From: Oxytricha trifallax
Lineage: Eukaryota; Ciliophora; Spirotrichea; Sporadotrichida; Oxytrichidae
Length of the DNA: 64,000 nt
Assembly (NCBI GenBank): GCA_000711775.1
Contig: ARYC01000088.1
Coordinates: 1 to 64,000, forward strand
Direction: 5' to 3'
Below the pieces are notes generated by a model. It ran no database searches and was not told where the DNA came from. It was given only the letters and a program-made list of their open reading frames with translations. The first letter of the stretch is position 1. Every line of letters begins with the position of its first letter. The position numbers and the translations under genes were made by a program. Below, piece after piece: positions 22,573-39,600 of the stretch.

Positions 22573-25021
22573 ATGCGACGCCAAAGTGCCAACAGCAATT
22601 CACTATCAAATAGTCAAACCACTCATAGTAATGCCACAGCTCAAAAACTATCTCCTCAATCTCTTCTCCAACAAATCAGTACCCCAAAGGGAGCGAGTGC
22701 TCACTCTTTTTTCAATGGAGAAATGGACTTGAATTACATTCAAAGCGTCCTTGATCAAGTTAAAGCCAAACTGTAAAATAGTCAGAGCTTTATCGATCAG
22801 AGAGCATCTCTAGCGCATAACGATTTAACAACATTAGAAGGTAAGCGAAGTATTTTGTGCAACAAACCTCCTCTAATTTTTATTCAAAATCGTAAAGAGA
22901 GATTAAAACCTTTAATATAGATGAGCTAAATAATGCCTATGGGGAGATAAAAACGCAAGAAAAGCAAATGCGAGGAATTTTCACAATAACTGAGTTTCTA
23001 TTCGAGACATACTAAGAGCTATAGAATAAAATTGAAGAGGATTTTATGGTTTTAGAGGATCAGAAGAGAGAAATAGATGGCTTGGAGTACAAGCAAAATG
23101 CTTTACTTTTTGAACTAGAGTAAAAGACGCTTCTGTTAAGATCAATGTAGACTTAGAATACTCAATTTGAAAAGTAGGCAGAGGAAAAGTAGCAGGAAAA
23201 TTAACAGCTGAAATCAAGATTTGACATGCTTGAGAAGTAATAAGATAGAGACCATTTACGAGTGGCTTTGGATTTAGAATCAATTAGTGCAGAGAACTTG
23301 AAATATTAAGAAGAACTGGAATAAATACATGAGCTAAACGAGAAGTTAGAAGCAAACATTGAAGAGCTTAACAAAACTATTGAAAGTTTAACTGTCAGTT
23401 TAGATCAGAAAAACTTAGAATTAAAGTCAATTGCCTAAGAGAAGGAAGAACTCCAAAAAACTAAGAAAAATCTGACTGGTAAAATCGAGTAATATCAAGT
23501 CATAAACGAAGCTCTAAGAAAAGATAAAAAGTCTCTAGAGAGCGAGAGGAAAGAACTTTCTAAACAAGTTGAACAATAGAAAATGATCTCAGCAAGTGCT
23601 GCATTTATGAGTCAAGGTCATATCAACGATTGTTTCTCAGACGAAGAAATTATTAGAAACGATGACTTAAAGGAACTTGATGACGATTTCTTTGAGAATA
23701 AAAAAGACCAATTTGATAGTGGAAACTAGTTCTATAGAACAGAGAGAGTTCAAGACTATAAACCTTTTGATAAAGGAATGGGATTAGAACTTAACAACTC
23801 ATTTAACAGTGAAGAGAAAGTGAAGTAATTCAATGATGTTTTCTATGAATAAAGGTCAAATAATTCATCACCTGAAAAATTCAATTATATTGAGATAGAT
23901 GCACAATAAGCTTGTTATGAGACTGTAAGATCAGTTCATGCGGTAAATGAAATTTTACTTTAAAATGGTGATCACTTTTTAATAATAACAATTAAATACA
24001 GGGGCTCGTCACCTGATCTTGTATTTCTATGTCGCGAGACTATTTCCTTCATAACTATAATCTTTAATTATTAGATAAAATCAAGTTTAGTTTTCTTGTA
24101 TATGCTATTATATTTTGAGGATATACGTTAACTATTCATATAACATTTATATCTATTTTACTTTAAATTTAACAGCTTAGCAATATTGAAATTGTGCGCA
24201 AAATTGATTAAAAGCAATAAGAAATTTCTATGTAATTGACTAAAGAAAACCTTCTACAAGCTTTTGATAATGATGAAAATAAACTTGACTTTGAAAATAC
24301 AAATTCTTAACATAGAGAGAGCATTAGCTCAAATAAATCAAATCCTACAGCATTTTCTAACCCTGCTTCAAGAGATGTCATTAGAGAGTTCTTTGCCTTG
24401 GTATGATATTTCCAATGTGTAATTATAACTTATTTTTGTAGACTTGTTAATCTGTTAAATTAAATTCTCCGCATTTGAATTTAATTTGCAACACCAAAAC
24501 AGACGAATTGTACAATAAAGCCCAATCTTTGAATATACCGTTCTATCAAGTAAGTTTTCTTTTAATCATCTCAATTATTATTGGAATGTATATCAACCAT
24601 ATTAATCTAAATAACATTCTCATAGTGGAATAACTGGCTTGAGTCATACTTACATAAAGAAGTTTTGCAATCAATCTTCAAACAAAGAATGAAAGCTTCC
24701 TTTGTGAAGGCTGGAAACTTCAGAAATAATTTAGCATCTAATAATTAGTACAGTAGAATTAGCAAAATCGATATTGCTCATTAGAATTGGAAACGAAGTT
24801 AAATTTAAATGATAAAATAAATTATGATTAGATTATTATATCTTGTTTAAATATATGTTGGTAATATTGTCTAAGGAAGCATGCTGCATTTAAAGGAGGT
24901 TAGTTTTTATATTTTATCGTTTTTAAAATCGTTAAATAAACAGATTTAATACTGTGAATGCTAAGATAAATTTTATTATAATTTAACTTGCATTTTATAT
25001 TTCAAAGTAAAGAGCTATTGA
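22573..25021 (+). CDS. Long coiled-coil protein
   Basis: ATG at 22573 (MRRQSANSNSLSNSQ). A Ser/Thr/Gln-rich head, including LSPQSLLQQISTPKG, is followed by about 250 residues of strong heptad-type coiled coil (e.g. ELNEKLEANIEELNKTIESL, KSLESERKELSKQVEQQK). Then comes an acidic region (FSDEEIIRNDDLKELDDDFF) and a C-terminal helical part (WLESYLHKEVLQSIFKQRMK). Introns of GT..AG type lie at about 22842-22891, 24400-24441 and 24549-24626. The insert at 23943-24175 is an intron that itself contains an IES with a 13 bp pointer. The stop near 25021 is uncertain. The build suits a centrosomal, basal-body or cortical structural protein; no family was identified. Confidence 0.65.
23952..24154. other. 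IES inside an intron, 13 bp pointer ATTTTACTTTAAA
   Basis: 203 bp bounded by exact 13 bp repeats at 23952-23964 and 24155-24167. After excision the remaining intron is 30 nt, GTAAATGAA..TTTAACAG, and the exons join in phase 0 (HALSNIEIVRK). Confidence 0.8.
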
Positions 25022-25227
25022 TTTTTTTAAAAAATCTTTTTCCCTATATCAACAGGCATTGACAAATTTTTGTTATATTTTATAATCATAAGTACTATAT
25101 TATCAAATTCTTTTGTAATTTGTGTGTAATGAGTAATCTCAAATTAAATTTAACATATCACTGTTTTAATACTGAAATCAAACCATCAATTTTAGTCGTG
25201 ACGTAGACGTATCTGAAGTGAGTTGAC

Positions 25228-25545
25228 ATGTCAATAAATGACGTGGCAAGTCGTGAAATAAAAACTCAAAAAAACCACCTCTCCCCTATTCCACTTCTTC
25301 ATGTACTGAGATGCATACACCTACCTTTTGTAATTTTATTCAACAATAACCAAATTGATTAATACTTCGTTAAAGAAGATAAATAAGAATTAAACGAATA
25401 ATCTCCCTCAAAACCTTTGAAATAATAAAATGAACTTGAATTAAGCGATAAGAAAGCATAATCTAATTCATAGAAGAAAAAGTCTGCTAATCCCAAACGA
25501 AATCAGAAATTGATTGATGCCATCAAGCAACTAGGCAAATTCTGA
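25228..25545 (+). CDS. Small basic hypothetical protein, 105 aa
   Basis: Single open frame from ATG 25228 (MSINDVASREIKTQKNH) to TGA 25543-25545 with no interruption. The first third contains a hydrophobic patch (LPFVILFNNN); the rest is Gln/Lys/Ser-rich and basic, ending in KRNQKLIDAIKQLGKF. The compact C-terminal basic helix may bind nucleic acid, but I do not recognise a family. It stands alone between AT-rich spacers. Just upstream (25190-25255) is an unusually GC-rich patch with TGACGT repeated. Confidence 0.5.
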
Positions 25546-26082
25546 CAAATATTTAAACATATTATATGAAATAAATAAAGATATTTTTAACTTTCTTAAT
25601 TTTAACTATATTATAATGAGATGAATAATCTAAAAGCTTAATCATATTAAAAATTGAATTAGAATTGAGAAACTTAAATCAAATTAATCATTTTATATTG
25701 TGGTAATAGAATAATTGTAGAAATTTTATTTCAATCGAAATTCCAATATAAATTTATACAAAAAATAATATAGTTTCGATTATTCATCATGATACAACTA
25801 TTTTTGAAAATTTTAATCTAAATTTAATAAATTTCTTTTTTATAAATTTCTAGAGAAAATTAAAAGGTATTGAAGAATTTTATAGGAAAGTTAATTTTGA
25901 AGATTGTATGTTATGATTTTAATAATACTTAATTTCCTATATTGTTATTGATTTATAATGATATAAAGGTATTGCCTTATATTACCAAATTAATTTCAAT
26001 TCATAAATATTACTCTATTATTAATCATTATATTTTAAGTTTAATTACTATAATAGTGTTCTTAAATTTGTACTAAATATTT
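25546..26082. other. AT-rich intergenic DNA
   Basis: About 540 bp of very AT-rich sequence between convergent genes. No gene, repeat or RNA was recognised. Confidence 0.5.
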
Positions 26083-29000
26083 TCACTTACTAACTCCTCT
26101 GAGTTTAAGAAGAGTATTGCTGAACTTACCAGCGCTCATTCTGCTATCATTATCTCCAGTCAAGTCATCATCGAAATTATTATTAGATTGAGAGTCATTG
26201 TTGTATATCACGCTTCTCCCTCCACCTGTTACTGTATCTCTATCGTCCTATGGTGCACCCCCAGATATCTGATCTTAAATGTAGGTATTGTCACAATTGG
26301 AAAAACTTTTATTGAACTTAAGTAATTCAACAATTAAAACTCTAATTAAATAAGAATGACACTTTAGCAATAAATTAAGCAAAGATATCTTCGTTTTTCT
26401 ATACTTTCTGCTTAACATGACTGATGATGTCATGCACAGAGTTGAGGTTGGTTCTTTAATTAACTAGCATATCCTTCACATTCTAGACTCTCTCCCTGTT
26501 CTTCTCATCGAAATATTCAAAAGCATTGACCATGTCAAGATTTTAAAAGGCAACCAGTGAATCCTGAAAAGTTTTAAAGTTAAACAGCTCATTTTGCTCC
26601 AAGTTGTAATCAACTATCTCATTTGGTATTGCTTTCATCATGATTAATATGTTTATTTAGTCGAGTGTACTGGACTCACTCACTATTACGAACTTCTTAA
26701 GGAATTCCTCCACAATCTCTTCTTCAAGCTTATTTTGGTCCATTTCTAGTCCTTCTTCGTTTTCTTCATCTTCTTCGTCTTCGTCATTCGATTAGTCGTC
26801 GTCTAACTTTGGTTTTTGAAACATGGCTTCAACAATCTTAGCGCTTGCTGACCCAGTTTTCTTGCCTCCTATCAAGTCAGAAATTGCTTAGTTCTTTCTA
26901 ATCTTTTACAATGAGGCGACTGATTCCTTGGGAGTAATTCCACTTGTTTGTCCACCTTTACTGATAGAAGTGCCTTTTCTTGATATCTATTAAAACCTAG
27001 AGCCCTCATTGAGACTGGCTGTACTCCCCTTTTTATTCATTTGACTTTTAGTTGGACTATTAATTGGACTAATCATACTTTTCTTTTGAGTGAGAACCTA
27101 CCTCGCTTTCCGTTTTTTCCACTCATCATGAATAACACTCTACTTGACTACAAACAATTCAGAATCAAATTTGCCAGAGTCTTATTCTAAGATAACTAGC
27201 ACATCAAGATCGTTGAAATTTCCATTTGTTAAATATGAGTCATAATCATCCCCTCCATTATTCATCTTTCTAGTATCTAGATATACTGCAATGACTGTCT
27301 CTCTAATTTCATTATAGACTTTAAGTTTAAGATCTTTATCTATAACATCTTCTTTTAGCTCATCAGCTAACCCCATAGCCTGCCTGCAACCTTAATGCAT
27401 CGATAGAATCTTTAACAGGTAATAAATGTCTCTAAATATCAAGAAGAAACTGAAAAAGATCCCTGAAAAGAACCAATAGCTCAGCTGAAACATTATAGTG
27501 AATAGCCCTACTGAACAAGAAACAATGTTTATGAAAGTTTTTATGTACACAGCTGGTAAACTAAAAATAATGTAAAAATAAGTATTCTCTTAATGAATTA
27601 ATAAAATTTATCAAACAAATCTCGTAAATTAAGAATATGAAAACGAATATGACATTTTCAGCCCAAAACATTGCATATGAAAACCCTTTGGTAACCTTCT
27701 TCATTAGCACACTATTGACCATAAAAGGTAATATGGTCAAAACAAAGTAATTTATAGGGGGCGTGTGCAAAACAATCTCTCCAAACACATCATTTTCAAA
27801 AGCTATAAGATATCGTTCGCAATACTTATACAAGTTCACTTTGTACTTAAAGTGAGATATTTACTCTGTATTTTCATAAGTAAATGAGAGTATAGCAATC
27901 AAGAAATTCATAAGCAAAATATTTGCAAGAAATATGTGCACAATTTGTATCAAAGAGAATGATATTTCTTTGCTGCCCATACCCTTATAATCATACACTG
28001 CCATAGCTGAGTCATAGAGAGTACGAGCAGATATAGCTAAGCCCCCAAATTTGTCTGGGTTTGTATCTTGATAAAGAGTTGTAAAAACTGAAGCTACCAC
28101 TACAAAGTAGCAAATAACTATAAAGATAAAACTCAAAGTAAACTAATTAACAAACTGAAGTTTCCAAGTTTTTCTTTTTATCTTATTTGGTTTATCAGCT
28201 AGCATCTCCCAAATTGTCAAAAGCATCTTTGAAATATCTCTCACAACTAAAAAGTAAATAAAGAATCTAATCCAGGAAAGTACAAGCACAAATATCATAA
28301 TGTAATCAAGATTATTCTTGAAAACTGGGTCATTAAGTTAAACTGCACTTGCTGAAATGACTATGATAAATCCAGCAATATTCATAGTACCATTTAGAGT
28401 ATCTATCAAAGTCCATTTATCAATTGCTATTTTGGTCTTGGAAAAGAGATTGAAAAATTGCTTTAAAAAAAGGGAAAAAAGTAGGGAGCAGCTTAATAAA
28501 AGTACATAAGCTTCCCAATTTTAATAACGAACTTGATTTTTAAGAAAAATAATTTATTAAATAAATTTAGGATTTGAAGTTAACCTGAATAATATAAGTA
28601 TATTTAGATACTAAAAGCTGAATTATTTATGAAATCATGATAAAAATGCTTAATATCACATTAATTATTATTAATTACGACACTTTTGCTGCAAATGATT
28701 CCCCATATATTTCATATTTGGATTAATCTCAACAACCAATAGATGTAATTATTTTAAATAATTGATTTTTGGCAATCTTATCAAACCTTTCCTTATCTGT
28801 CAAATCATCTTACTGAAATACTACACTAGAAAAATCATACAAAGAAGCTCCTATATCGAAATTAGAGATAAATTTATTTCTTTTATATTATTTAATTAAA
28901 TTTTCTGCAAAAACTGTAGTCTTCTCTTTAGTATCTGGGTTAATCTGAACAGCTAAGTACTATGAAGGCCCCCTGAAAAAGCTCAAGTAATCATAGTTTA

Positions 29001-32000
29001 TCAGTTGAAATAAAATTAAGAGTACAAAAGAAAAAAAGAATTCCTTCTAAAAATAGAAGGCGATTGATCTAGTTCGATATCTATACTGGAAAGTGTAATC
29101 CACAGTAAAATTAACTTCAAAAAAGTTGGAGATCAATTGAAAGAATGTAGATTTACCGCCTGTTTTCTTGGCTTTAGTCCAAATAACATGCATCATATTT
29201 GAGTGACCATAGATATTTCCATCGCATCTTGTGGCTTCCCTGCCCTACCAAATTTAAATCATAAGATTTTCTGGTTTTGGATCATCCTCTGGTATTAGTG
29301 GCTCAAATGTGTTCTCTGTTATGATTTTCAAAACACTCTTCTCTCTGAAGTCCTTGTCCATAATTAGATTCTCGTAGTATTTCTCATCATCAATCTTAGA
29401 AGTGAACATCTTACCAAGCTCTAAGATGTCGTCATAGATCTTGTTACACTCATTCTCAAATCTTTTTCTACTGTTTGCTATATACTTTAAGATTTCTGCG
29501 GTTAAAGCGATACTCATTAATGGATTGTAAGAGAGTAACAATAGGTTTTGTTCGAAACTTTGATCCACATAATCTTGAAATACTTGAATTAGTTCTCTAA
29601 ATAGAAGTGTAAACTAAAATGAGAAATATTTCTTACTTAAGATGCTTATTTTTCCAAAGTGATATATCAATCAAAAGCAATACATTTAGCACAAAGTTAG
29701 TTCTACAGCCATCTCTAAATAGAATGTAGTCAATATAATTTTTTTTTACTTTAAAATGATTAAAATCTGTGAAATTACATCTTCCTCTTTGAAAATTGTT
29801 TTATCAAAAGCTCCAATCAAAAGTGCATGCCTATGAAAGTTATTTAAGTTTCCCATAATTAAGTTTTAATGACAAATATGCAATTCACATAAGTAGGTTT
29901 ATGATTATCTTAATTTTAATAAACTTACTATAGGAACATCTTATTGCCATGATTCATACTGTAAAGAAAGAGATCTTTATCTATAAATTTATCATAGTAT
30001 CCCATATAATCCAACGCCAAATTATCTTAGTAGTGATAGAGTAACGCCAATAAAATATTGTCATCTGTAATTAACATCCACTGACATATAAATCGAATGC
30101 CCTCTTTTATTTGGTTAGTTGACTCGTACATGTTTTTTATTATGTCAAAAAGTTATGTGTACGTAATCTAATAATAAGTTTATAGATAAAAAAAGAGAAA
30201 ATTGAAAATTTTTTCAATTAAAAATAACAATGAGGGGATTTATGCATGTTCACTTAATAAACAAATACTATTTTCAAATTACTAATATAATTTTATAAAT
30301 GGGAGTGCTGTCAACACTATTTCTTGGTCCTAAGAAATTCTTCTTAAAAGCCCAGACAAACTACAGCCAATGATAATGCATATTTTCTATAGCTCTGAAT
30401 ATCATATCATCATCTATGGCTAATTCATAATATGCTGTTAACATGCATGCTAATTTTTCTTCTTATTTCTTAAATAAATAGAAATAAATGGTGTTAGTAT
30501 TCTAAACATGCGAAGATTTATGTTATATACTTATTTGAACAAGAGAATTTTCAAGATGTTTGTCATAAGCGATGAAAACCTAATTCTTAATGAATTCTTT
30601 AGTTTAATAATCTGTTCTTTTGAATTGATATCAGCTGTCTCAATATCTTGAAATTTCATTATATTTATAATGATATTTTATAAAAGAATATCATACTCAG
30701 AGATCCCTTGTTGTTTCAAGAAATCCAAATGATCTTGATTCCTGCGAAAAATGGCCTGTTCACTATCGTCGCTTTTTGCTCCTTCATCCTGATCGAGATC
30801 GTGCAAGTCTAGTTAAGGGCTTCTGACATCTTCCTCTTCATTTTGCATTTTAGATGACTCTTCCAAGTCCTCTTGCTCATCGTCGTACTCATTGCTATTA
30901 TCACTCTCTGAATTATCTGAATCATTTTAGATAAAATCAGCATAAAAATTGCTTTTTAATTATAAATATAATCATTTTCTAGTTCTCCTCCTTCAAAGTT
31001 CATTCTATTGCTTTTCGGGGACTGTCTCTGTTATTAAACTGGCATGAAGGGTGTTCTTTTATTACTTAATATAGATTTCTATTTTTTTATTATGCCAGTG
31101 CCTGATGTTTGCTGTGGGTGTGACTGATCAATTTATAAATTCTCATTATGTTCCTGTTATTTTTAAAATTGGAAGTTAAAAACTACTATAATACAAGTAT
31201 TAATTCAATCTAACCTGACTTCTGCTAATTATTTCTACCCCTCCTACTGAGCTATGAAATGTTCTTGCCTGCAAAATTGCTAGACTGCTTATCCTACTAC
31301 ATATTTCTAGACGACTCGAAGTCACTGTGCGAGTCAAAAGGAGAGGACACATTGTTTGAATTGTCATTTAAAATGTTGTTGCTGTTACTGTTGCTTTAAT
31401 TGCTCTGATCATTACTATTATTAAACTAGTCTGGGTTCTCTCGCATACTCCTCTCGAATTACTTCCTGGCTTGGAAGATCTGACGACGCATTAAATCTGT
31501 TTCTTTGTCCTCACTCACATTCTATCTCTCTCCTTTCTTATAATAATCATAAAAATTCAGATGAGCTATTGTTGAATGAATGCTTGTATTTTTAAGAGAG
31601 TGATTCCATGAAATTATGATTTATTATAAACAAAGCTAGGGTAACTAGCTATCTGATGTAAATGTTAGAGTTTAGTATGTGTCTGGCAATTTCGAAATTT
31701 TCATTATGTACTGCGAACCAAAAAGCCACCACTAAATCATGTTCATAATCTGTTCTGGACAAGTCAATTTTCAGTTTCTCTAGTAATTCCCTAAAGGAGA
31801 AAAATAATTAAATAATTGGCTAACATAAAACTTAAAATTCTGTTAAAAAACGTGAATAGAATTATAGTGTTTCATAGTTTTAATCTTACAAGGTGCCAAC
31901 TGAGTCTTTTAGGAAAATAGTCTTTAGTATTGGTGTTTTTATATCATTAATCTTGAACCTATATTAATTTTTAAGAATTGTTATTCTCAGAAATAGTTCA

Positions 32001-32262
32001 TGTTTTATAATCATTTTAGCAATTAAAAAGCCTAATCTCATCTTTTCAAATAAATCCTCTTTTCAATTAATCTCGAAAACTAATTATAAACTTACAAAGC
32101 AGAAACTTTCTTCTTTTAATTCATAGTGCGAAATAGTGGGTCCTTATCAAGCACGGACTCGTCGACCTCCTGGAAGAAACTTGCGCTGAGAGACGACACT
32201 TTATTTGAGGCATTCAGTTTTTATGAGGAATTTAAACCATCTTTTGAACTTTAACCTCCCAT
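26083..32262 (-). CDS. Large ion-channel-like membrane protein (TRP/ion-transport type) with ankyrin-like N-terminus
   Basis: ATG at 32262 gives MGGQSSKDGLNSS, with Gly2 in an N-myristoylation context. TGA is at 26083-26085, making this the longest gene in the window. The N-terminal third has helical repeat-like pieces (VVAFWFAVHNENFEIARHIL) between disordered Ser/Asn and acidic stretches. The centre (about 27.5-28.5 kb) carries successive hydrophobic segments and a pore-like region: FIVICYFVVVASVFTTLY, then QIVHIFLANILLMNFLIAIL and SYAMFWAENVIFVFIFL. The LLMNFLIAIL motif resembles the last helix of TRP and related channels. The C-terminal tail has an acidic run and a coiled coil. Many short GT..AG gaps and probable IESs interrupt it; not all exons were joined. 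Role inferred: cation channel, possibly ciliary or cortical. Confidence 0.65.
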
Positions 32263-33217
32263 TACTAATATTTCAGAATTTTAAATGATTTGGGGAATAA
32301 ATTTTAAAAGATTTAATAAAAAACACTATAAAATTTCATAAAACAAATGGAGATGCTATAGTTTTAACAAAAGAGAGATAGAAATAAAGATTTGTTTCAG
32401 TATTATTTTATATCCTTATCAAGATTTGAGATAAAATATTTACCAAAATCTTATTTATCAATTTGTTTTTAAGCAAATATTGTAGGAAATTTAAATGTAT
32501 GGTAAAGTAATTTGTAGTTTTTTCTAGTTTTTATGAATCATTTAAAACAATCACATTATTTGAAATTAAAAATTGTTTCCCATCTATATTTGATATTGAA
32601 TTTATTCTTAAATTGTAATTTATCAATATTATATTTTAAATTAACTCGTAAAATATTTAAAATGAATTTTATACTTAAATTTATTTTTATTAATACAATT
32701 ATTGTAAACTAATGATTAATATTCTAAGAATTTTTATAAATTGATATTTAAGATAAATATCAAATTAATCTTAATAATAAAAAATATCACTCCAATATAA
32801 TATGAGATAATAATTTGAATTATTCTGATATAAAAAAGTGAAAATAAATATCCCTCATTACAAGTATATTATATATGCATATTCTTAATGATAAATTGAT
32901 TTATAGATATGTTTGGTTCTTATAATAAAGTGTACTGTTCATACTCTCACTTAACAAAATATGAAAATTTTATTTAGGGATATAAAAAAAATTTATGGTT
33001 TTTTGTTAGATTTAAATGATTTTTTTTTTAGTGATATAAATTTTTTATTAGTAAAGACGAACCACTGTTATTATATAATAAGCAATAAAATTTTAATAAT
33101 GAATAATAAGCTGCAATTATTTGCTTGCAATACTACAGGAATTCTTGAATTTCATTAGAAAATATGAGTTTGCTTTTGCATTAGGATAATTCAATGAAAT
33201 TTTATAAGGTATTTGTT
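32263..33217. other. AT-rich spacer, 0.95 kb, no gene recognised
   Basis: AT-rich DNA between two minus-strand genes. A 65-codon frame at 32961-33158 is open under the standard code but has no recognisable product. The stretch probably holds two chromosome ends plus germline-only DNA. Confidence 0.5.
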
Positions 33218-36375
<3,158 letters not shown>

Positions 36376-36666
36376 TTTCGCTTATATTTTCAACTTTAAT
36401 ACTTTAATAATTTTATCCCTTTTAATATATTCTCATTAAAATCTGAAGTATGTCATTTCTTTTTGTTACTATTATTTAGTTTTTTAAATATATTAGATTT
36501 AATTAGGCAAGTTTAGAATCCCCCTTAAAATCTGTTCATAGTTTTCTTTTTTAATATTATTTAAGAATTAATTATAAGTTTTCAGTTATACTAACTAGAA
36601 AACTTTTTAAATAAATTTATTAAAGTGTAATTTTATTAATAAAAAGTTTAATTTAATTTTCTCTAA
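36376..36666. other. AT-rich intergenic DNA
   Basis: About 290 bp between the CDPK start and the EDRF1-like stop. Nothing recognised. Confidence 0.5.
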
Positions 36667-39600
36667 TCATGCTTTAATTGTTTTTAAGAATTTCGATATT
36701 TTCTCTTCAATTGATTTATTTGTTTATAGTTCATTTTCTATCTATACTAACTTGTCTTTTGTCTATTTCATAATCTCATCTTATTATTTGAATCCCTTCC
36801 CTTTATTTAAGGTATAAAATTATTCTAAAATTTCCAATCAATTAAACAGTTTTTATTTAAATTTTAAGCAAATCGGTTTTCCAAATTAAAAAATGATAAA
36901 AAAAACAATAATTACCAATCTTTATTTAATGAATTTTTGATGGCTATTAAGTTAATCTATTCACTTAAAACTTATACGATAGACTCAAAAGCATTACTAG
37001 AATTGCCTATTTGCTCATCTATAACTTAAATTGTTCTCTAAATTTATTCTTCATAATGATTTGTAGCTGTGAAATTTCCAGAAGAAGATGAATGTTTTTA
37101 TATATTAGATTTTTTCAATTAGTCTTTCTTTATTTTTCTCAAATTTTCTAGGGTGTATAACTGCTTTTGTAAAATATCGCTTATCTCTAAGTTTAGTATT
37201 ATAAGATAAATATAAAACTAAATAAAAAATTAATGAATAAATGATTGTATTTTACTCTCAGTAATTAACGATATTTTAAATCATGATAATTTAATCAATA
37301 ACTAGGTAGCTTCAAAAGTTTAAGATTGTGATATTTTGTAAATTAGATGCTTCAATATTAAATTGATGCATTTAGCTTGATCAATAAACAAGTTTTTCTC
37401 TTAAAAATAGTCTAAACTGAGTAATAGGGAATTTCTTGCAGCTTCTAATCTCTTTATATCGGATTTCACTTCAAAATTTTACTAAACCTGCTCAATTATA
37501 AAATTGCCTTTGTGATAATTTGCGGCTGCTAGGTCTAATTTTTATTAATCGTTTTAAGAAGTTTCAAGGATCTTAATTGATTAGTCAAAAAGCTGTTCAA
37601 TAAATAAATTTAATGACTCTAAGTTTAATTCTTTTCTTCTAAGAATTAAAGCGAAAGAAAGAATTAGCTTGGAATAGTGGTACTTAATTTGTTTTAGGAT
37701 AGGTCTTACGTTTTCTTTCGGTTTAAGTACTTTAAATAAAGCTTTGAATGATGAAGTAAGCTTTGTAACAAAACTTGTTAAGCTTGTGATATTCTCTTCT
37801 TATGGATCAGCAACCTTAAGTTTAATAGTTTCTAAAAGGTCTGTTATTAATTTGAGAAGTAATTCATAAGTTTCTTATTTGGTTAGAAGTTCAATCATGC
37901 TATCAAAGCTATTTTAGAAAGCTTACTTTGACAAATTTGGCATCTTGCATAATCTGAAGTTAATTATGGCAGTTTCTAATAAAAATACAATTAAATTTAA
38001 ATCCAAAGTTTCCACTGAAAGTTTCTTCAAATAATCTTAGAACTTTTTATCCTACTGACTAATAGACTACAAAGCAATTTTATAGAAATATTCAGCGTTC
38101 TATAAAAGTTTAAGTTGCTTTTCTTAGGCATCCTCTAGTTTGATTGTATCAACAAATCGTTAAAATTCAGCATTTTAAGATAATGGCAATTCATTATTTC
38201 CAAAACTTTCCGTTGCATATTTCAAATGTATAAATCCAATTATACTGCATGTACAAAGCTTTGTGCAACAGTTTGATTAATTTGACTTTTAATCCAGAGC
38301 TTCTTGAAGCTTGAATCCTATGTTTATAGCATCAAGCCATTTCTACTGTAGAAGGTAGACATGCATCAGAATATGATAGGCTTCAATTTTGGCTTGTCCG
38401 TTTGAATTTTGATTTTAAACAAAATCTTCGTATTAGTTCTTAAGGTCATCAAAGTTTATCTAGCCCATCATTTTAAAGAATTCGATTTCATTATAGTCAC
38501 TTGATAACTGAGTTTGCAATCTATAGAGGTGGCAAAGATTAATTGCAAAATTATGGTCTTTTGTAGATAAGGGTTGTAAACTTGACTACTCTATCTTGCT
38601 CATGTTGTTGACTCTCAATTTTTATAGCCTATTTTCTAATTTAACTTTGATTTCTTCAATTTTGTCAAGTTAAATTTATGATCCAAGTTCACTGTTAACA
38701 TTAGCAAGATTTTACAAATTCTCTAGCTTGTTTTCAATGCTTTCATTTTAACTTTAACTCTTTTGAATTTGTTACATCTCATAGATTTACTTTTAAAATT
38801 CTGATTTCTAAAAAGATTTCTCGAGCTCATTCTTACACTTATAAATACCTTTTAATTTTATTTTTATATAATAAGTTATATTGAGAAGATAATCTCTCAT
38901 TTAGTTTATGCTTTCATATGATTTTGCTTCATTGTTAAGATTTATAGCTTGAGAAAGATACATGTATAGAAATTAAAAAACTTTAAAGACATACAGTTAA
39001 ATTTATATGCGAGTCCATTACTGCTATTAAATGATTCTTGTTCATCCAAAATTTGTAGTCTGTAAATTGGGTCATTATTATCAACACTTTAGGCTGCTCT
39101 TCTTCTCTAATGAATCATATAATCAGAAATTGGGAATGATGGCTAATTATTTCTGTTTTCCCCATGTAATGCAAAGTAACTATTCTGATTTGGATTTAAA
39201 TCTAAGGTATTTTAAGCTTTCTTCTCTTCCTCTTCTTCACTGTCGTCGCTTCCCAGATCATACAACTGTATTTAGTTTTCATCTTAATCCTTAAAAATCC
39301 AATAGGTCCCACCCTCCTTTAAACAGTTTGATTTCAAGAAATTAAGGATATTCAAGCCATTAGCCTTAATAACTTAGGGATCAAAGATAGATTGGGACTC
39401 GGAATTTTACTATTATTGACTTGCATTTACTTTTTCTGGATTCTCAGGAATCTCTTCAGTCTTAATTAGTTTGTATTCCTGAACGATTCCATTTTTATGG
39501 TAGCAAATTGCACTTTATTCGATATTGTGAAGGACATTATCGAGCCAAACATCGAGGCAACTTAACGGGTTCAGCTTCTTTTCCTACTGTAGAATTTTTA

